From positions 24,476,579 to 24,540,578 of the forward strand of contig OY829542.1 in NCBI GenBank assembly GCA_963691705.1: a stretch of 64,000 bases of DNA, in the 5' to 3' direction. Both the position numbers and the translations under genes were made by a program. The notes under the pieces are model-generated. The model saw only the letters and a list, made by a program, of their open reading frames with translations. It was not told where the DNA came from and searched no databases. This DNA comes from Viola odorata (taxonomy: Eukaryota > Streptophyta > Magnoliopsida > Malpighiales > Violaceae). Of the stretch, positions 19,835 to 31,206 are shown piece after piece. How positions within the stretch are numbered: the first letter of the stretch is position 1; each line of letters begins with the position of its first letter.

Positions 19835-21440
19835 TCATGCTTCAAGACCCGACTGTTGACGTAGTTCCTTCTCTATCTGTTCCATTAGAGCGATCTTATT
19901 TTTCTGTTTCTCTGTCTCAGTTTCTAGAACTGCTATGCGAATCTGCAAGGCTTGGTTTTCATCTATTCCGGTCGCATTAGTAGCATGAGTGGTCAGATAT
20001 CTGATAATTGCGTCCCTTTCTCTGATCAAAGCACTTGATGCTTTTCTCTTACTGATTTCTCTATCCATCCTTCTTTCAAAATCATCATGGGTCATTTGCT
20101 GGTTTATCAGGTTCATTTGAACATTGTGCTTGTGGCGTTGTTCCAACCCATGTATTTTAAGTTCGAAGCCCATCTTTTCAGCCATCCAATTCTCTTTCTC
20201 TAATGCTAGTTGGTCTCGTTCTTCCTTCATGATCCTCAATTGCTCTGTTAACTGGGCGTAGACCACATAATTAGCTTCTTCACCGATATGGGATTCTCCC
20301 TTTTCTTCCATTGGCCTCCTAATTTTGGGATAAGGTAGGACAGTTCCATTGGCTCTGTTTCTCCTCCATCGCACGTATTCCCCTGTTGGTTGAGCGGGGA
20401 CGTAATGCCCTTTGAGATAGAATGGGTTCTTCCAATCAAGTGCATACTGAGGAAGACGTTGGATGTCCGCTGCATGTAGTGGATCTGAATCTGGCATACC
20501 GAAGGTTGCAGGGACAATTGACACAATGCAGAATTGCCTTAAGACAAGAGCGGGGTTATAAGGTACGCACCCCCTTGGTTCAATCAAGGGGACCCACATT
20601 AGAAACCCGTAACTTATTATGGGATCAACAGCTCCCAACCATCTAGCATGCCATTCATAGTCTTCCTCATAAAGATGTAAAAATCTGTGAACCCAAATAC
20701 CCTTATCCTCCAGTTTCCATGTGTCAGTGTCTATCTCTAGGCCTATCTTTCTAATGACCCTTCTCAAAGGACTCGGGCCCATATAGCTTCGGGAGAATAG
20801 AGATTGTTCTGGTATCTGCTTAAAATTACTGATCAGCCATACTGTCAAAAGTTGAGTGCAACAAAGGAATTTTCCCTTCCCAGTCCTTCTGCAAAGATCC
20901 AAGGAATGGAAGGTTTCTGCCAAGATAGTCATTGTAGGGTTGATCTTATTCGTCTCTATTTCATAAAACACATTGGCCGCTTCGTGATCGATGCTATTTT
21001 TCATCTTGGGAAATAAGACGAGTCCTACCACAGCAAAAGCTAGAATTTTCAGGTGTCTCTCTCCTTGAGACGAATGATATTTCTTTTTGATGTCTGACCA
21101 GCACCAGACGTACTTTCCCTCCCTGGCACGCGTGGCAATTCCCAAACACTTGTCTATCCAAGCGCACATTCTGATATTTGGTTGCTATTGGGGCGGGAAA
21201 GTCTAGCAGGGTGGCATATTCTTCCAGAGTAAGAGTTAGATCTACATCTATGTAGAAGGAGAAGCACCTATAGTAAGGGTCCCAAAACCTCAAAGCCGCT
21301 CGGATGCACCCCCAATCGATCTCCATTTCCAACAGTGTCAGAAACTCCCCATAACAGCTCCTGAACTGTGTTTCTTCATCTTCAGTCAAATCATTTCTCA
21401 ACCTTTTGATTTCTGTTACACCAAATCCTATCTTCTCCAA
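19835..21440 (-). pseudogene. E1 sense accessory ORF1, DUF7745-like
   Basis: An accessory gene between the 5' LTR and gag, in the same direction as gag. The N-terminal part (21440 to about 21170) reads RSCYGEFLTLLE, RFWDPYYRCFSF, VDLTLTLEEYATLLDFP. The remainder (21169-19835) reads ILAFAVVGLVLFPK, TILAETFHSLDLCRRTGKGKF, CTQLLTVWL and MWVPLI. These are hallmarks of the DUF7745 family, common in plant gypsy elements and related to the plant-mobile-domain group. The last 130 residues form a long coiled coil. The two parts are in different frames, so a one-base indel near 21170-21180 breaks the gene. The frame is open upstream of 21440, so the true start is uncertain. Function of the family is unknown. 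Confidence 0.75.
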
Positions 21441-21462
21441 TTTAACCTTGGTTGTGATGTCA

Positions 21463-21482
21463 GGAATAAAACCTGGTCGCCA
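21463..21482 (-). other. E1 primer-binding site candidate
   Basis: The minus strand reads GGGTGGCGACCAGG around 21473-21485. TGGCGAC next to the LTR edge is the typical start of the Ogre-type primer site. The match beyond the first eight bases is poor, so the LTR edge at 21482/21483 is approximate. Confidence 0.5.
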
Positions 21483-21589
21483 CCCTATTTTATTTCTAGG
21501 TTTAGGGATCCTAAAGTCAGGGAATGAAAAAAAATGCTAAGGCAAAAAGGGGTCTGAACCCGAGAACAGTGGTTCGGGGTCGATTTATG

Positions 21590-21618
21590 GACTCGGGAAG
21601 GTGTTAAGCACCCGAGTC
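21590..21618. other. Inverted repeat in E1 R/U5 (hairpin)
   Basis: Perfect 8-bp arms GACTCGGG (21590-21597) and CCCGAGTC (21611-21618) separated by 13 bases. A similar short stem lies at 21555-21577. Its place near the end of U5 suggests an RNA hairpin near the polyadenylation or primer region. That role is inferred. Confidence 0.6.
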
Positions 21619-22874
21619 TCATCCTAAAAAGGTTACTGGTTGAAGAGGTGCTTTATATCATACTTAAAAATTTGTAATTAAGTGATCATGCCCAACGGAT
21701 GAATTAAATTTTAACAACTCTAAATAGTCATGTATGAGTGTAAATGCGAAAAGGCGAGAATAAATAAAAGGGGAAGAAATGTACACTTGACGGAGGGTAC
21801 GGGCGATTTGCCCTACAAAATTGAGATTATTAGTTCGGGTAGATGACAATAGAAACATAGATAAAAATATTTAAGCACTTGAAAGCATGCAAAAGTAATT
21901 AAGTAGTGTGATCATACGAATAATCGGTATCAAAGTCATCGTACGTAAGTGAAGTAATTGATTTTTGATGATTAAATGCAAGCAAAATAATGTGGGCATA
22001 AAGAAATAAATAAACGGTATAAGTGTATGAAAAATAAATAGTACAAGCATGCACCCAGTTGGTACGGAAATATTACGACGGGCCAAAAAAATGGGCTCTG
22101 CCCACTGGGCCGAGAGTGGGCCCCACCAGCTGGGCCAAGGACAACCCAGCCCAACTGATGGGTTGGCTGTTTGCGTGGGCTGAAACAGTCCACGCTTCCT
22201 TCTCTCGCTGGGCTAAACGGCCCAACTTTTCCTTTCTTGGCCTGGCACAATGCCAGGCCCTTCCTTTCTCCGCTGGGCCACAATTGGTCCAGCTTCTCCT
22301 CTCACCAGGGCCAATCAGCAAGCCCAGCGTCTTTTTTCCTTGGGCGCGACAGCGCCTCTCCTCCCTTTTATTCCCGTTTGGGCTTGGCACCACCTTTCTT
22401 CACTCTCCCAGTACTGTTCATCAGCTTCCTCCTTGTGTAGCCGGCACCATGGCCGACGACCAAGGAGGAAGCCACCCACCAAATCCGCACAGCAGCAGCC
22501 CGAAATTCACAGCAGCAATTTAAACCAACTACCCACAATAATATTTGGACAAGAAATCGAGATTAATTTCAACAAATGAAGAACAAGCTAATTAAACTAA
22601 AATTAGGATAATAAATAACTAGAACCATAAACAATTAAATTGAGGTAAGGACCATGAAATTAACTCAAAAATAGAGTGATTACAGCTAGTTTGAGTAATT
22701 ATTTGGCTATTTGAGAATAAAAACAAAAATTAATAGAAGAGACCCATTTCACCTTGCTTTTCTTGCTTGTTTGCTGGAGCTGCTTGCTTGATTTCTACTG
22801 AACTACTGAGCACCAGTGAGAAAGTGAGTTTTTTCTCTTATTTTCCTTGCCTCTCTTGCTTGTTGCTGGCATGG

Positions 22875-22882
22875 TATTTATA
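22875..22882 (-). promoter_or_regulatory. TATA box of E1 5' LTR
   Basis: TATAAATA on the minus strand in an LTR-like context. It would drive leftward transcription of E1. Confidence 0.55.
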
Positions 22883-24029
22883 GGGATGAAGGGAGGGAAG
22901 AGCTGACAAATTGCTACAGGGTGTGGATGAAGATCAACATCAAAATGTAGAAATGGAATGAGGTGGCGTTAGGAATAGTGGCAAAACGAATATGCATTAA
23001 ATGCCTGGGCAGTGCTGTGAAGAGAAGAGAAGAAATACATGAATCCTCATGATTAAATTGGAGCCATTAGATGAAGAGAAAAAGAGGTCAACACTTGATC
23101 AAGGGCTAAGATGAATTGACCTTTGGGGAAATGTTTAATATTTATTTAATCGGTTCGAACTATCAACACGAGGAGTCTCATTTGAAATGAATAAAATCCC
23201 GAACCAAAAATACTAAAATATGCAATAAAATGCAACAAAATAAATAGTAATCAATAAATAAAGAAAAAGTTCGATTAAGGTCCGAATTTACTCGCTCGGA
23301 ATCCTTAAAGTTCGAACGAAAAATAAATGCTATAGCAAAGTAAATCGGATAAAATAAAATGAGATGACGCGAACGAAAATAATAGTAGATAATTATCAAT
23401 TAAAGAAAGAATACGTTCGATCCACGGTCCGAGGAAATTTATTTAAGACCGATAGAAGTTCAAACAAAAAGATAGTAAAAACTCGGAAAACTAAAATGAC
23501 ACAAAATGGTACGAAATATTAAAATAAATAGCCAAAGATCGAAAATCGATAGAATTTCGATTTAAATGGGCTAATAATGCGATAAATAAAAAAAGTGCGC
23601 AAAACGCGTCAAAAATTGGGTAGCAACAAAACCCGAGAATTTGCAAGACAGACACTAAGAAAGAAACAGAAAGACTCAAAGAGACGGTAGCTATCGGTAT
23701 GTCGTTAGTTACTAGAAGAAGACAAAAGATGACTCAACAGAGTAAAATACTCAAAGGACTTAAGACTTTGGAAGAAGAGACGAAGACTGTAAAATGGGTT
23801 ATCGGTAAAGGTGATCTATTGGAAACTATTTAGACTTGGATTCTCGCTTTCACCTTTAGTTGGCAATGATATTGTACCTGCTCTCTTCTGTTTATTCTTT
23901 TTGTATGGCTTAAGGATGTTGTAGCCGACTGAATTGATAGCTATAAGTGGGCTTTTTGAGTGTATAGGCTCTAGCTTTTTCCAGCTAAGAGAGAGAGTAT
24001 ATGTATTTGTGAGTTTTTAGGGAGCTTGT

Positions 24030-25212
24030 TGTCCACACAATTTTTCCTAAAATAGGAGAAAATTACACCTGTCAAATTACAAATGTTGAATGTAGACTAA
24101 AAGTGGTTCTGCTTCTCTTGATTCCTCTAATTAATGAATCGATTTTCACTCCAGATTTGGATTTGAACTTGAGTTTGATGGATGACGGATTGGCTTTGAA
24201 TCAGCTTGTAATCCGCTGTTGATTTGAGAAGAAACCGACCTTGAATCAACTTGTGGCTTCTCCTTGATTTGCTTGGAGCTTGAGAGAAAACTGGCCTTGA
24301 ATCAGCTTGTAGTACTTCTCTCTTTCTTGAGGATGATCTGCTTCAGTTCTTGATCTCTACAACAACTTGTCTCCAAAAATCTCCTCTCTTCACCGTCTGA
24401 TGAGACCTCTATTTATAGTCTCATAGGGATGGTTTTGAGTGGAAAAGATGACACATGTCCTCATCTCATTGGTCCAATGTGTAACCGAAGTTATTAATTA
24501 ATAATTGAATATCAATTAATTTGACATTTAGTCAAATTTATAAATAAATATGACATGAGTTTTATTCCCTCCAAATATGAGTTTGCTGATGGGCCTTGAC
24601 CAAATAAGCCTCATGGATTTCGGTGAATGGGCTTCGTGGCTCTTTATAAACTGGACCGTATATTTTAGAACGGGCCGCAATTTTGATGGCTACAAATGCC
24701 CCCTCAAGATTATTTTACTTGATGAATTAAATTAATCTTGAACTCTTTCCTGAGTGAGTTTTAATTTGCGTTGAGGACTGAACTTGAAATCATGTTTGAT
24801 TATAGGTCCAAATTTATTGGAGACCAATTTTATCTCCGGAGTGATTTTTCCATCGAATGTACATTTTTTTTTGGAACTTGTACCAAGGAATTGATTCTGC
24901 AAAGGAATCCATGGTCTTGGATTTGTTCCTGCACATCATGGATTTCGTCGAATTGATCATGTGCACCTTGGATAAAAATAATTTTTCCCTTATATGCAGT
25001 AATTAATTCAGTAGATCGACCAATTAATTAATTACTCATTCAAGCCTTAGCCCAATGTCATGTTAGCATATCCAAGGAAATAAAGGAGCCGAGATTATGG
25101 CAAGAAACTGCCAAAAATTGCTCCAATGGCAAAATCCATAATTGCAATTGAAATAGGAAATTACCATAACTAAATCCCTAATTTCATCTTTCTAGTGGAT
25201 ATAAAACACACA
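24030..25212 (-). repeat. E3 3' LTR
   Basis: Starts TGTCCACAC and probably ends CACACA at 25212, followed by ACCCCCAAC, which on the minus strand gives a GTTGGGGGT polypurine tract. Positions 24030-24341 match 48579-48933. A minus-strand TATA box lies at 24409-24418 (CTATAAATAG). Positions 24180-24320 hold three imperfect copies of a unit of about 50 bp containing TTGAATCAGCTTGT. The right edge rests only on the polypurine tract and the TG...CA rule. Confidence 0.7.
24409..24418 (-). promoter_or_regulatory. TATA box of E3 3' LTR
   Basis: CTATAAATAG on the minus strand. The corresponding part of the 5' LTR is missing beyond 48933. Confidence 0.65.
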
Positions 25213-26301
25213 ACCCCCAACATCATTCTCCAGTTTTCTTCTTCGTCTGGTTGCTGCATCAAAAGGTAAATCCTTGATTTTTTTCGTTTGCCTTATTACT
25301 CTTGCATATACATACATATATGCTTCTTGTCTCTACATGTGCATGCTTCCTGGCCTTTGCATATACAAATGGCTTCCTTGACTTCTTTTCTTGCCATGGT
25401 CTTGATGCTTTCATCCCTTTTGTTTTACTTTATCTCTGCGTATATATGTATATATATGCATACCTCTTGTTGCTCTGCATATGTTCTATATAATGGCCCT
25501 TTTCTTTTAATTCCTATACATACCATACAGTACTAGGCCGCCATTAATCTTGGTCTTTTTTTGATTTGTGGTACCAAGATTTTTGTGCCTTGATTTGGTA
25601 GTGCCGCTGCTATGCTCCTACTACAATTTATTAATTTTTTATTTTTTTTGGTTTTACAGGACACCGGAAGCAGAAATATCCTTTTCCTTTTGGCTTTCTT
25701 GCTTCTTCCGCATGTGTGTATGCTTACATAAGGCCAAATTCCTTTCCTTCTCTGCCATGATCTTTTAATTCCTATTGGATAATCACATGGTGTACTTTTG
25801 CCCCCGTGGCTTATGTGATGAATCTTCTTTAATTTCTTGTACATATGCATAATATCACACCAGGTCGAATTTCTTGATCTTCTTTGATTTCTAGCCAAAT
25901 CAATTGCCATGCGAATAAATATGATCATGCCACACTAACACAATTTAATTTTTTTTTTTAACTTGTGTTAGTTTATTCGAGTCGAACTTGTGTTTTCCCT
26001 CATTGTGCAGAGCGAAACCATACCCGGGTTTGATCTTCACTTGTCGTGGTCATTTAATCTTCATACATACCAGGTACAACTCCTCCTCTCTTTTTTTTAA
26101 TAATTCGTGACATAGCTAGCCAAAATTTTGATTTGACAGGATTATGGGGGAAATTGAATCACTTTTAATTAGGGATTATGACCAATTAATTGCTCAAGAT
26201 TTGAATTTATATCAATTTTGGAAGCCATGCCCGCAATTAATTATGGTCGATTTAATCACGCCACAATTTTCTCTTCTTCTTTTTTTCTTTTTCTTTTTCA
26301 G
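25213..26301 (+). other. Leader region of the E3 antisense gene, with candidate introns
   Basis: AT-rich sequence with several splice-like signals on the plus strand: a GTAAAT donor at 25266, a TTTTACAG acceptor ending at 25659, a TTGTGCAG acceptor ending at 26010, a GTACAA donor at 26074, a TTTGACAG acceptor ending at 26139, and a strong TTCTTTTTCAG acceptor ending at 26301, directly before ATG. This looks like a multi-exon 5' untranslated leader. No coding domain was seen. Confidence 0.45.
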
Positions 26302-26391
26302 ATGACGTCATCCTTGTCGCGATCCGCTGGTGTCGCTCCGTTGCAACCTCTTGATATGGATTGGATTGGCGAGAGCTTAGGTCAAGGGCAA
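26302..26391 (+). pseudogene. First coding exon of the E3 antisense gene, cut by Athila insertion
   Basis: ATG directly after a strong acceptor, then 30 open codons (ending SLGQGQ) up to the GGCAA duplication. The frame resumes after the array at 42236 for eight codons before a TGA. The Athila insertion therefore struck codon 30 of this reading frame. No domain can be recognised in 30 residues. The link to the mobile-domain gene downstream is inferred from position. Confidence 0.5.
26387..26391. repeat. Target-site duplication of Athila array, left copy (GGCAA)
   Basis: Precedes TGATGGTTGCC at 26392 and matches 42231-42235. One pair of duplications around the whole 15.8-kb array means one original insertion. 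Confidence 0.93.
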
Positions 26392-27775
26392 TGATGGTTG
26401 CCGAAACCGTCAAAAATAAATAGAGTACAATTTACCATGCACAAATATAAATTAAACTGCAGCAAGTGGTAAAGGGATCGTTCCTCAGGGATTCGGTGGA
26501 CAATTTCAATTCTTTGTAATGAAATATGATGGGTGGTAAATACCAATAAGGGTTGTTTGGATGCAATAATTAAAAGACAGAAATAAAGAAAGCAATAAAT
26601 AGATAATTGAGTGTAACATGGAGGAAACTTCCCAGTAAGGATTCTACCTAGCCCATGATTCACTTAGACTGATCATTGATGCAAAAGTGTTAAACACCAA
26701 CTTATAGGACGGCTATAGAGATCAGGTATGGGTCACCTAGATCTCCTGCTCTCCTCCTACACAAGACTTCCAAAGAGACACTCTATTGGAAGTCCCTAAT
26801 CATCCTAACAATCCTAAGAGACACTCTATAGGATTTAATCAGGGCAATTGATAGACATAGGGAAAGGCCTTATCCCTGGCCTGGGATAGAGAATCGTGTC
26901 TATCCTATAAACCAGATCTGATCCTTCTTCTAGCCGTCACCAGATAGTTGCCTTCGTATCCTCTTCGATAATGTAGACTCCAAAACCTTAGATGAAGACT
27001 GTAATTACTCTAGTTCTAGGTGAAGATGATCAAGCTTTACTCAAAACAAGAATAAACTAGCATGTTATCAAGAAAGACAAGAATATAAGTGTGATGTGTG
27101 TGAAGTACGATTTGATCTCACAATCACATAATCATGGGCTTCGAATCCTTACCAGAAAGAAGGTGGTTAGCCTATAATAGACATAACAATAATAATAATA
27201 AAGAGATGAACATAAACTGAATCGGAATTAAATTAAATAAAGAAGGAAATAGAATCAGTGTTTGAGCTGCAACAATGGCAGAACGTAAATAAGGAAGAAG
27301 ACCCCCCATTTTCTTCTGCCCAACAGCTAATTAAATAATAACCTAAGGAATCGTTCCCCAAAAATCGGTGATAAGGATAAAATAAAGTAGTTTTAAATTT
27401 CCTAAATTTAAACTAGGAGTTTCACTATCAAAAGGACTTCTAGCTGGAGTTGAACTCTGCAGAAAAACTCTTCTGGAAGTAGAGCAGCTGGCACACATGC
27501 TTAGCTCACGGCCCAGGCCCATATGTTGTATCCTCATTAATCAAGTTGACCTTGGTCAACGTTACTTCTGGTTCGCCTTATCCCAGGTCTGGGATAAGGA
27601 CAACTCTCTTTTATCCAAAATAGCTCTAAAACAGGTTCTTTCAGCTCTTTTTGAATATTTCTGCTTCTCAGCAGCAAATATGTGGAAAAGGAGAGAAAAA
27701 CATCATTTAGCAGTATCATCATCCCAAAACAGATGTAAAAGGATGATGAAAGGATGACAATTTAGCGTTCTATCA
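26392..27775 (-). repeat. Athila LTR1 (outer, left; original 3' LTR)
   Basis: 1384 bp, from TGATGGTTGCCG to GTTCTATCA. It differs from LTR4 at about 36 places by eye, spread over the whole length. Its right third matches LTR2 and LTR3, and its left two thirds do not. It lacks a TA dinucleotide in the CTATATAGAG word that LTR2-4 have. Confidence 0.93.
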
Positions 27776-29212
27776 AATCCCCCACATTATCTTATGCTTG
27801 CCCCCAAGCATTTCTATCCAAAAATAAGACAAAACAAAGCAAGACACATACAAATAAAGACCAATCAGTATCGACTTCAGAACACCCAATTCATCACATA
27901 AGATCCACAGATACTTAAGTCCCTAGCTCCATGTTAGATTACCAAGGCTTAACCAAGACCCCAAACTCACCTTATTTGATATAGTCTCATAATCGAGCGC
28001 TTAGCAATCAAACCCTGCAATTGAAAACACACAGAACAATTCCCATTTCCTTCTACCACCCCCTTCACATTGACTGAATTAAGATTTTCGGCCCACCCCT
28101 TAGGCATTCCCTATTATTTATTTTTATTTTAATCAGCTGAAGTTTCTTGGGTACTCTTGCTTAAATTAGGCCTGGGTACCAAGGCATTCAAATTTTCTTT
28201 TTTAGAGCTGATTGTAGTTCCTTGGATATTCTTGCTTAAATGAGGCATGAATACCAAAGCAGCAAACATAACATATATCTTCTTCTTCTTCTTCTTCTTA
28301 AAAAGACTACAAATGATTTCAGGGGCAGGCCTATAGTGATAGTCAATGTGTCAAAGGCAGTAGGGTAAAGAATGCAAGTTCTGTATGTTTTCTCTTACAA
28401 AATTCGCTCATAAAGCCCAAGTATCATGACCCTATGTAAATAAAGTGAGTTTCACAAGTATTGGAAAGATTATACCTTGGTAATAAAACATGGACCTATG
28501 AACTCAAGCATCTTTTGTTTCCTATGTGATGACGTGCACACTCTGAAACTGATTTTCATGATTTTTATTTGAACAAGACAGCCACAAAATTTATCTATAA
28601 ACATGCAATAAAATCAAAACAAAGCACGCTCAAGACAAACAGACAAGACACGCAGGCAAGAATTGAAAAACATACCACAAAAACTGACTCAAAACTAACT
28701 GACTCAAACAAGCAATCAAAACAGATCATGCTCAACACAAAAAGTACTCCCCCACACTAGATGACACTTTGTCCTCGAAGTGTAAGAAAGAAAAAGACTC
28801 AACGTTAATGGAAATAAAAGAAATAACAAGGAAAGGAAGTACCCGGGGCAATTTAGGCGTGGGGTGGGAATGGTGAATCTTCCATGAGCCTCTCTATGAG
28901 CGTTCTGTCTATGGTGGTGTTATGCTTCTGCTATTCTAGAATGACTTTCAAGGTTTTATTCTGCTCATCATGACCAACTCTTCCCTAGGTCTGGGTACCT
29001 GGTCATTCTGTGGTCCCTCTGTTTGACCTGGGAATGAGTCAGGTCTGATTATTCCTCTTTATTCTTTGCACCTGCCAAAGAAAATCAAACACTCCATTAG
29101 AATTCTCCAAATGATGGTAACTTTATTCAAATAAAATAACTTAATTAAAAGACTTGGGTTGCCTCCCAAGAAGCGTCCTGTTTTAATGTCTTGGACTAGA
29201 CACTGTTCTTGT

Positions 29213-30970
29213 TCAATCTCCAGTAGGTAGGTTGTGGATTGCATCACTAGTGTTAGCAATCCTCCATTCAACAGCCTCTTTGTACTCCTTCAGTACTCTC
29301 GCAAGCTCTTCTTCTTCCAGTTCTGTCAGCCTGCTGGAAATTGTCACTGGCAGGCTCTTTCCCAGACCTGGGATAAGGTCCTTCAGGTGATCTGGTAAAT
29401 TTTTCAGCTCTAGGTCTGGGACCTGCAAATCTGAAGGGAGAAGAGTGTTATTAATGGTTAGCAAATTCATAATCTTAGGAATATTGATATCAGGAAGAGA
29501 ATTAGAATAATCAAGCTCAAAAATAGTTTCTTGAATTTCTTCTTTGATTTCAAAATTTTCCTCCATCTCAAGCATTTTTGGCTTGTCAATGTCTCTGCTA
29601 AGAACACAATCCAAGGGGTCAGTAGCAATTAATTCATGAATATTATCAGCATTAGGATCAATATTATCTATGCAATTAACACTATAGATGTCATCAGGAA
29701 ATCGCATGGCATCATACATATTAAAAGTAATAATTTCGCCACTGAATTCCAAAGTCAAACTCCCTCCTGCCACATCAATCTTTGCCCTTGCAGTCCTCAA
29801 AAAAGGTCTGCCCAATAATATCTCTGTTGACTTAGAAGTTTGTTCATTACCCATATCGACTACATAAAAATCAGCAGGGAAAACAAAATCGTTGACCTGC
29901 ACCAACACATCCTCAATGACACCGATAGGGTAGATAATTGATCTATCCACTAATTGTATCACAACCCTAGTTTCTTTTAGCTCTCCAATGTTCAAACTAT
30001 TAAAAATAGTTAATGACAACACATTAATCCCAGCCCCCAAGTCGCATAATGCCTTCTCAATAGTATGATCCCCAATCTTACAAGGGATCACAAATGTCCC
30101 CCCATCTTTGCACTTGTTCGGCAACATTTTCTGGAAAATGGCAGATACATTTTCATTCAGGTTAATCCGCTCTACCCCTGCAAGTTTTTTCTTGTTAGTA
30201 CATAATTCTTTTAAAAACTTTGCATACTTAGGAACCTGCGCAATCATGTCAAGAAGGGGAACATTTACGGCTACTTTACGAAATAAATCTAAGATAGCTT
30301 TTTCTTCCTTTGCCTTCTTGGCCTTTTCAGACCTATCAGGGAAAGGAAGATGGATTACCTGTTCCTTCTTTAGTACGGATACCTCAGGAGTAGGGGTTAC
30401 CTTGACTTGCTTTTCTGAAATTACCTCTGCATCTGGTTCCATTAGGTCTGATGGTGGTGTAGCAGAATGCTTCTTCCCCAGCCCTAGGGAAAGGGCTGTT
30501 CTTTCTGGAATTTTTGTCCCACTTCTCAACGTCATGGCTGAGACGTTATGCTTCAAGTTATCAACTGTAGTAGATGGTAGCCTACTGCCCTGCTCCTGGT
30601 TGTTAATGTTCAGCTGCGAAATTTGTCTTTCTACATTAGAAATGGATGCTTGGGTGGATTTCATGCATTATTTAAGTGTTTCACTCAGAGAATTAACAGT
30701 GGTTTCAATAGGTTCTTGTGGGACTGGGTGTATGAGCATGGGATCTTGCATGTGGTACTGATGTTGTTGTTGTGGTGGTGCCCGATTGAAATTCGGGGGG
30801 TACTCCCATCCTTGATTGTAGTTGTGGGCATTCGCCCAAGGATGTGATTGGAAGCCAGACGCTCCATATGAGAGTTGTTGCACTTGATCTACAACAGAAG
30901 AGATACGAACATGTAAGTTATTTATTTTATTGTCTATGGATTTTAACCATACCTCTATTACTCTAGCCAT
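29213..30970 (-). pseudogene. Athila gag-protease, copy 1
   Basis: Two open stretches (30970-30668 and 30664-29213) in one frame are separated by a TAA at 30668-30670. The first encodes the Gln/Asn/Pro-rich C-terminal part of Athila gag. The second continues with MTLRSGT, an acidic/basic linker, then an aspartic protease with ALCDLGAGINVLS and EILLGRPFLRTARAKID. It ends with the conserved pre-RT linker (LPDHLK...EEEELARVLKEYKEAV). The frame stops right where RT should begin. The N-terminal capsid domain and zinc knuckle are absent. The same stop is present in all three copies, so it predates the amplification. Confidence 0.85.
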
Positions 30971-31183
30971 CTGAGTGTAGATGTTCTCTCTCCCAGGCCT
31001 GGGAAAGAGTCCCTTTGCTATTGATGTTACGTCTGATGACGAATTATTTTCTGGATCTGTTTTTTTCCTTCTTTTTTCTCTCTTTTTCTGTCCTACGCCT
31101 CTGGTGATCTCTAGGTTGTTTAATTGCTAACAAGAGGACCTGGTCATAAAACAAAACAAAGAAAATCAATTAATACCGTTGAA

Positions 31184-31201
31184 TCCCCGGCAACGGCGCC
31201 A
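31184..31201 (-). other. Athila primer-binding site beside LTR2
   Basis: Minus strand TGGCGCCGTTGCCGGGGA, five bases inside the LTR edge. This is the usual Athila site, generally assigned to tRNA-Asp. Identical sites are at 36002-36019 and 40820-40837. Confidence 0.85.
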
Positions 31202-31206
31202 AAATT

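Larger units (their letters stand above)
21483..24029 (-). repeat. E1 5' LTR (right edge not resolved)
   Basis: A long non-coding region with LTR-like signals: a minus-strand TATA box (TATAAATA, 22875-22882), GC-rich R/U5 sequence with many GGGCC/GGCCCA words (22080-22440), and two short hairpins next to the internal edge (21555-21577 and 21590-21618). The partner LTR is outside the window, so the right boundary cannot be set. It may be anywhere between about 23700 and the start of E3 at 24030. Long LTRs of 2 kb or more are usual in Ogre-type elements. Confidence 0.55.
27776..31206 (-). repeat. Athila internal region 1
   Basis: 3431 bp between LTR1 and LTR2. By inspection it is identical to internal region 2. 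The polypurine tract is next to LTR1 (27776-27786) and the primer site is next to LTR2 (31184-31201). About 1.4 kb between the polypurine tract and 29213 is non-coding, with a (CTT)n run near 28278. Confidence 0.9.

Noticed and set aside
22059..22523. Overlapping plus- and minus-strand frames rich in Pro, Gly and Trp
   Set aside because: GC-rich LTR sequence with GGGCC words gives open frames in several frames at once. No domain was recognised.
25288..25768. Small hydrophobic plus-strand frames in the E3 leader
   Set aside because: T-rich intron-like DNA gives Phe/Leu-rich frames by composition; splice-like signals fit an untranslated leader better.
30108..30761. A 217-codon plus-strand frame repeated in each Athila unit
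   Set aside because: It is the complement of the gag-protease frame. Its openness follows from codon use on the other strand, and the third copy is broken by the gag stop.
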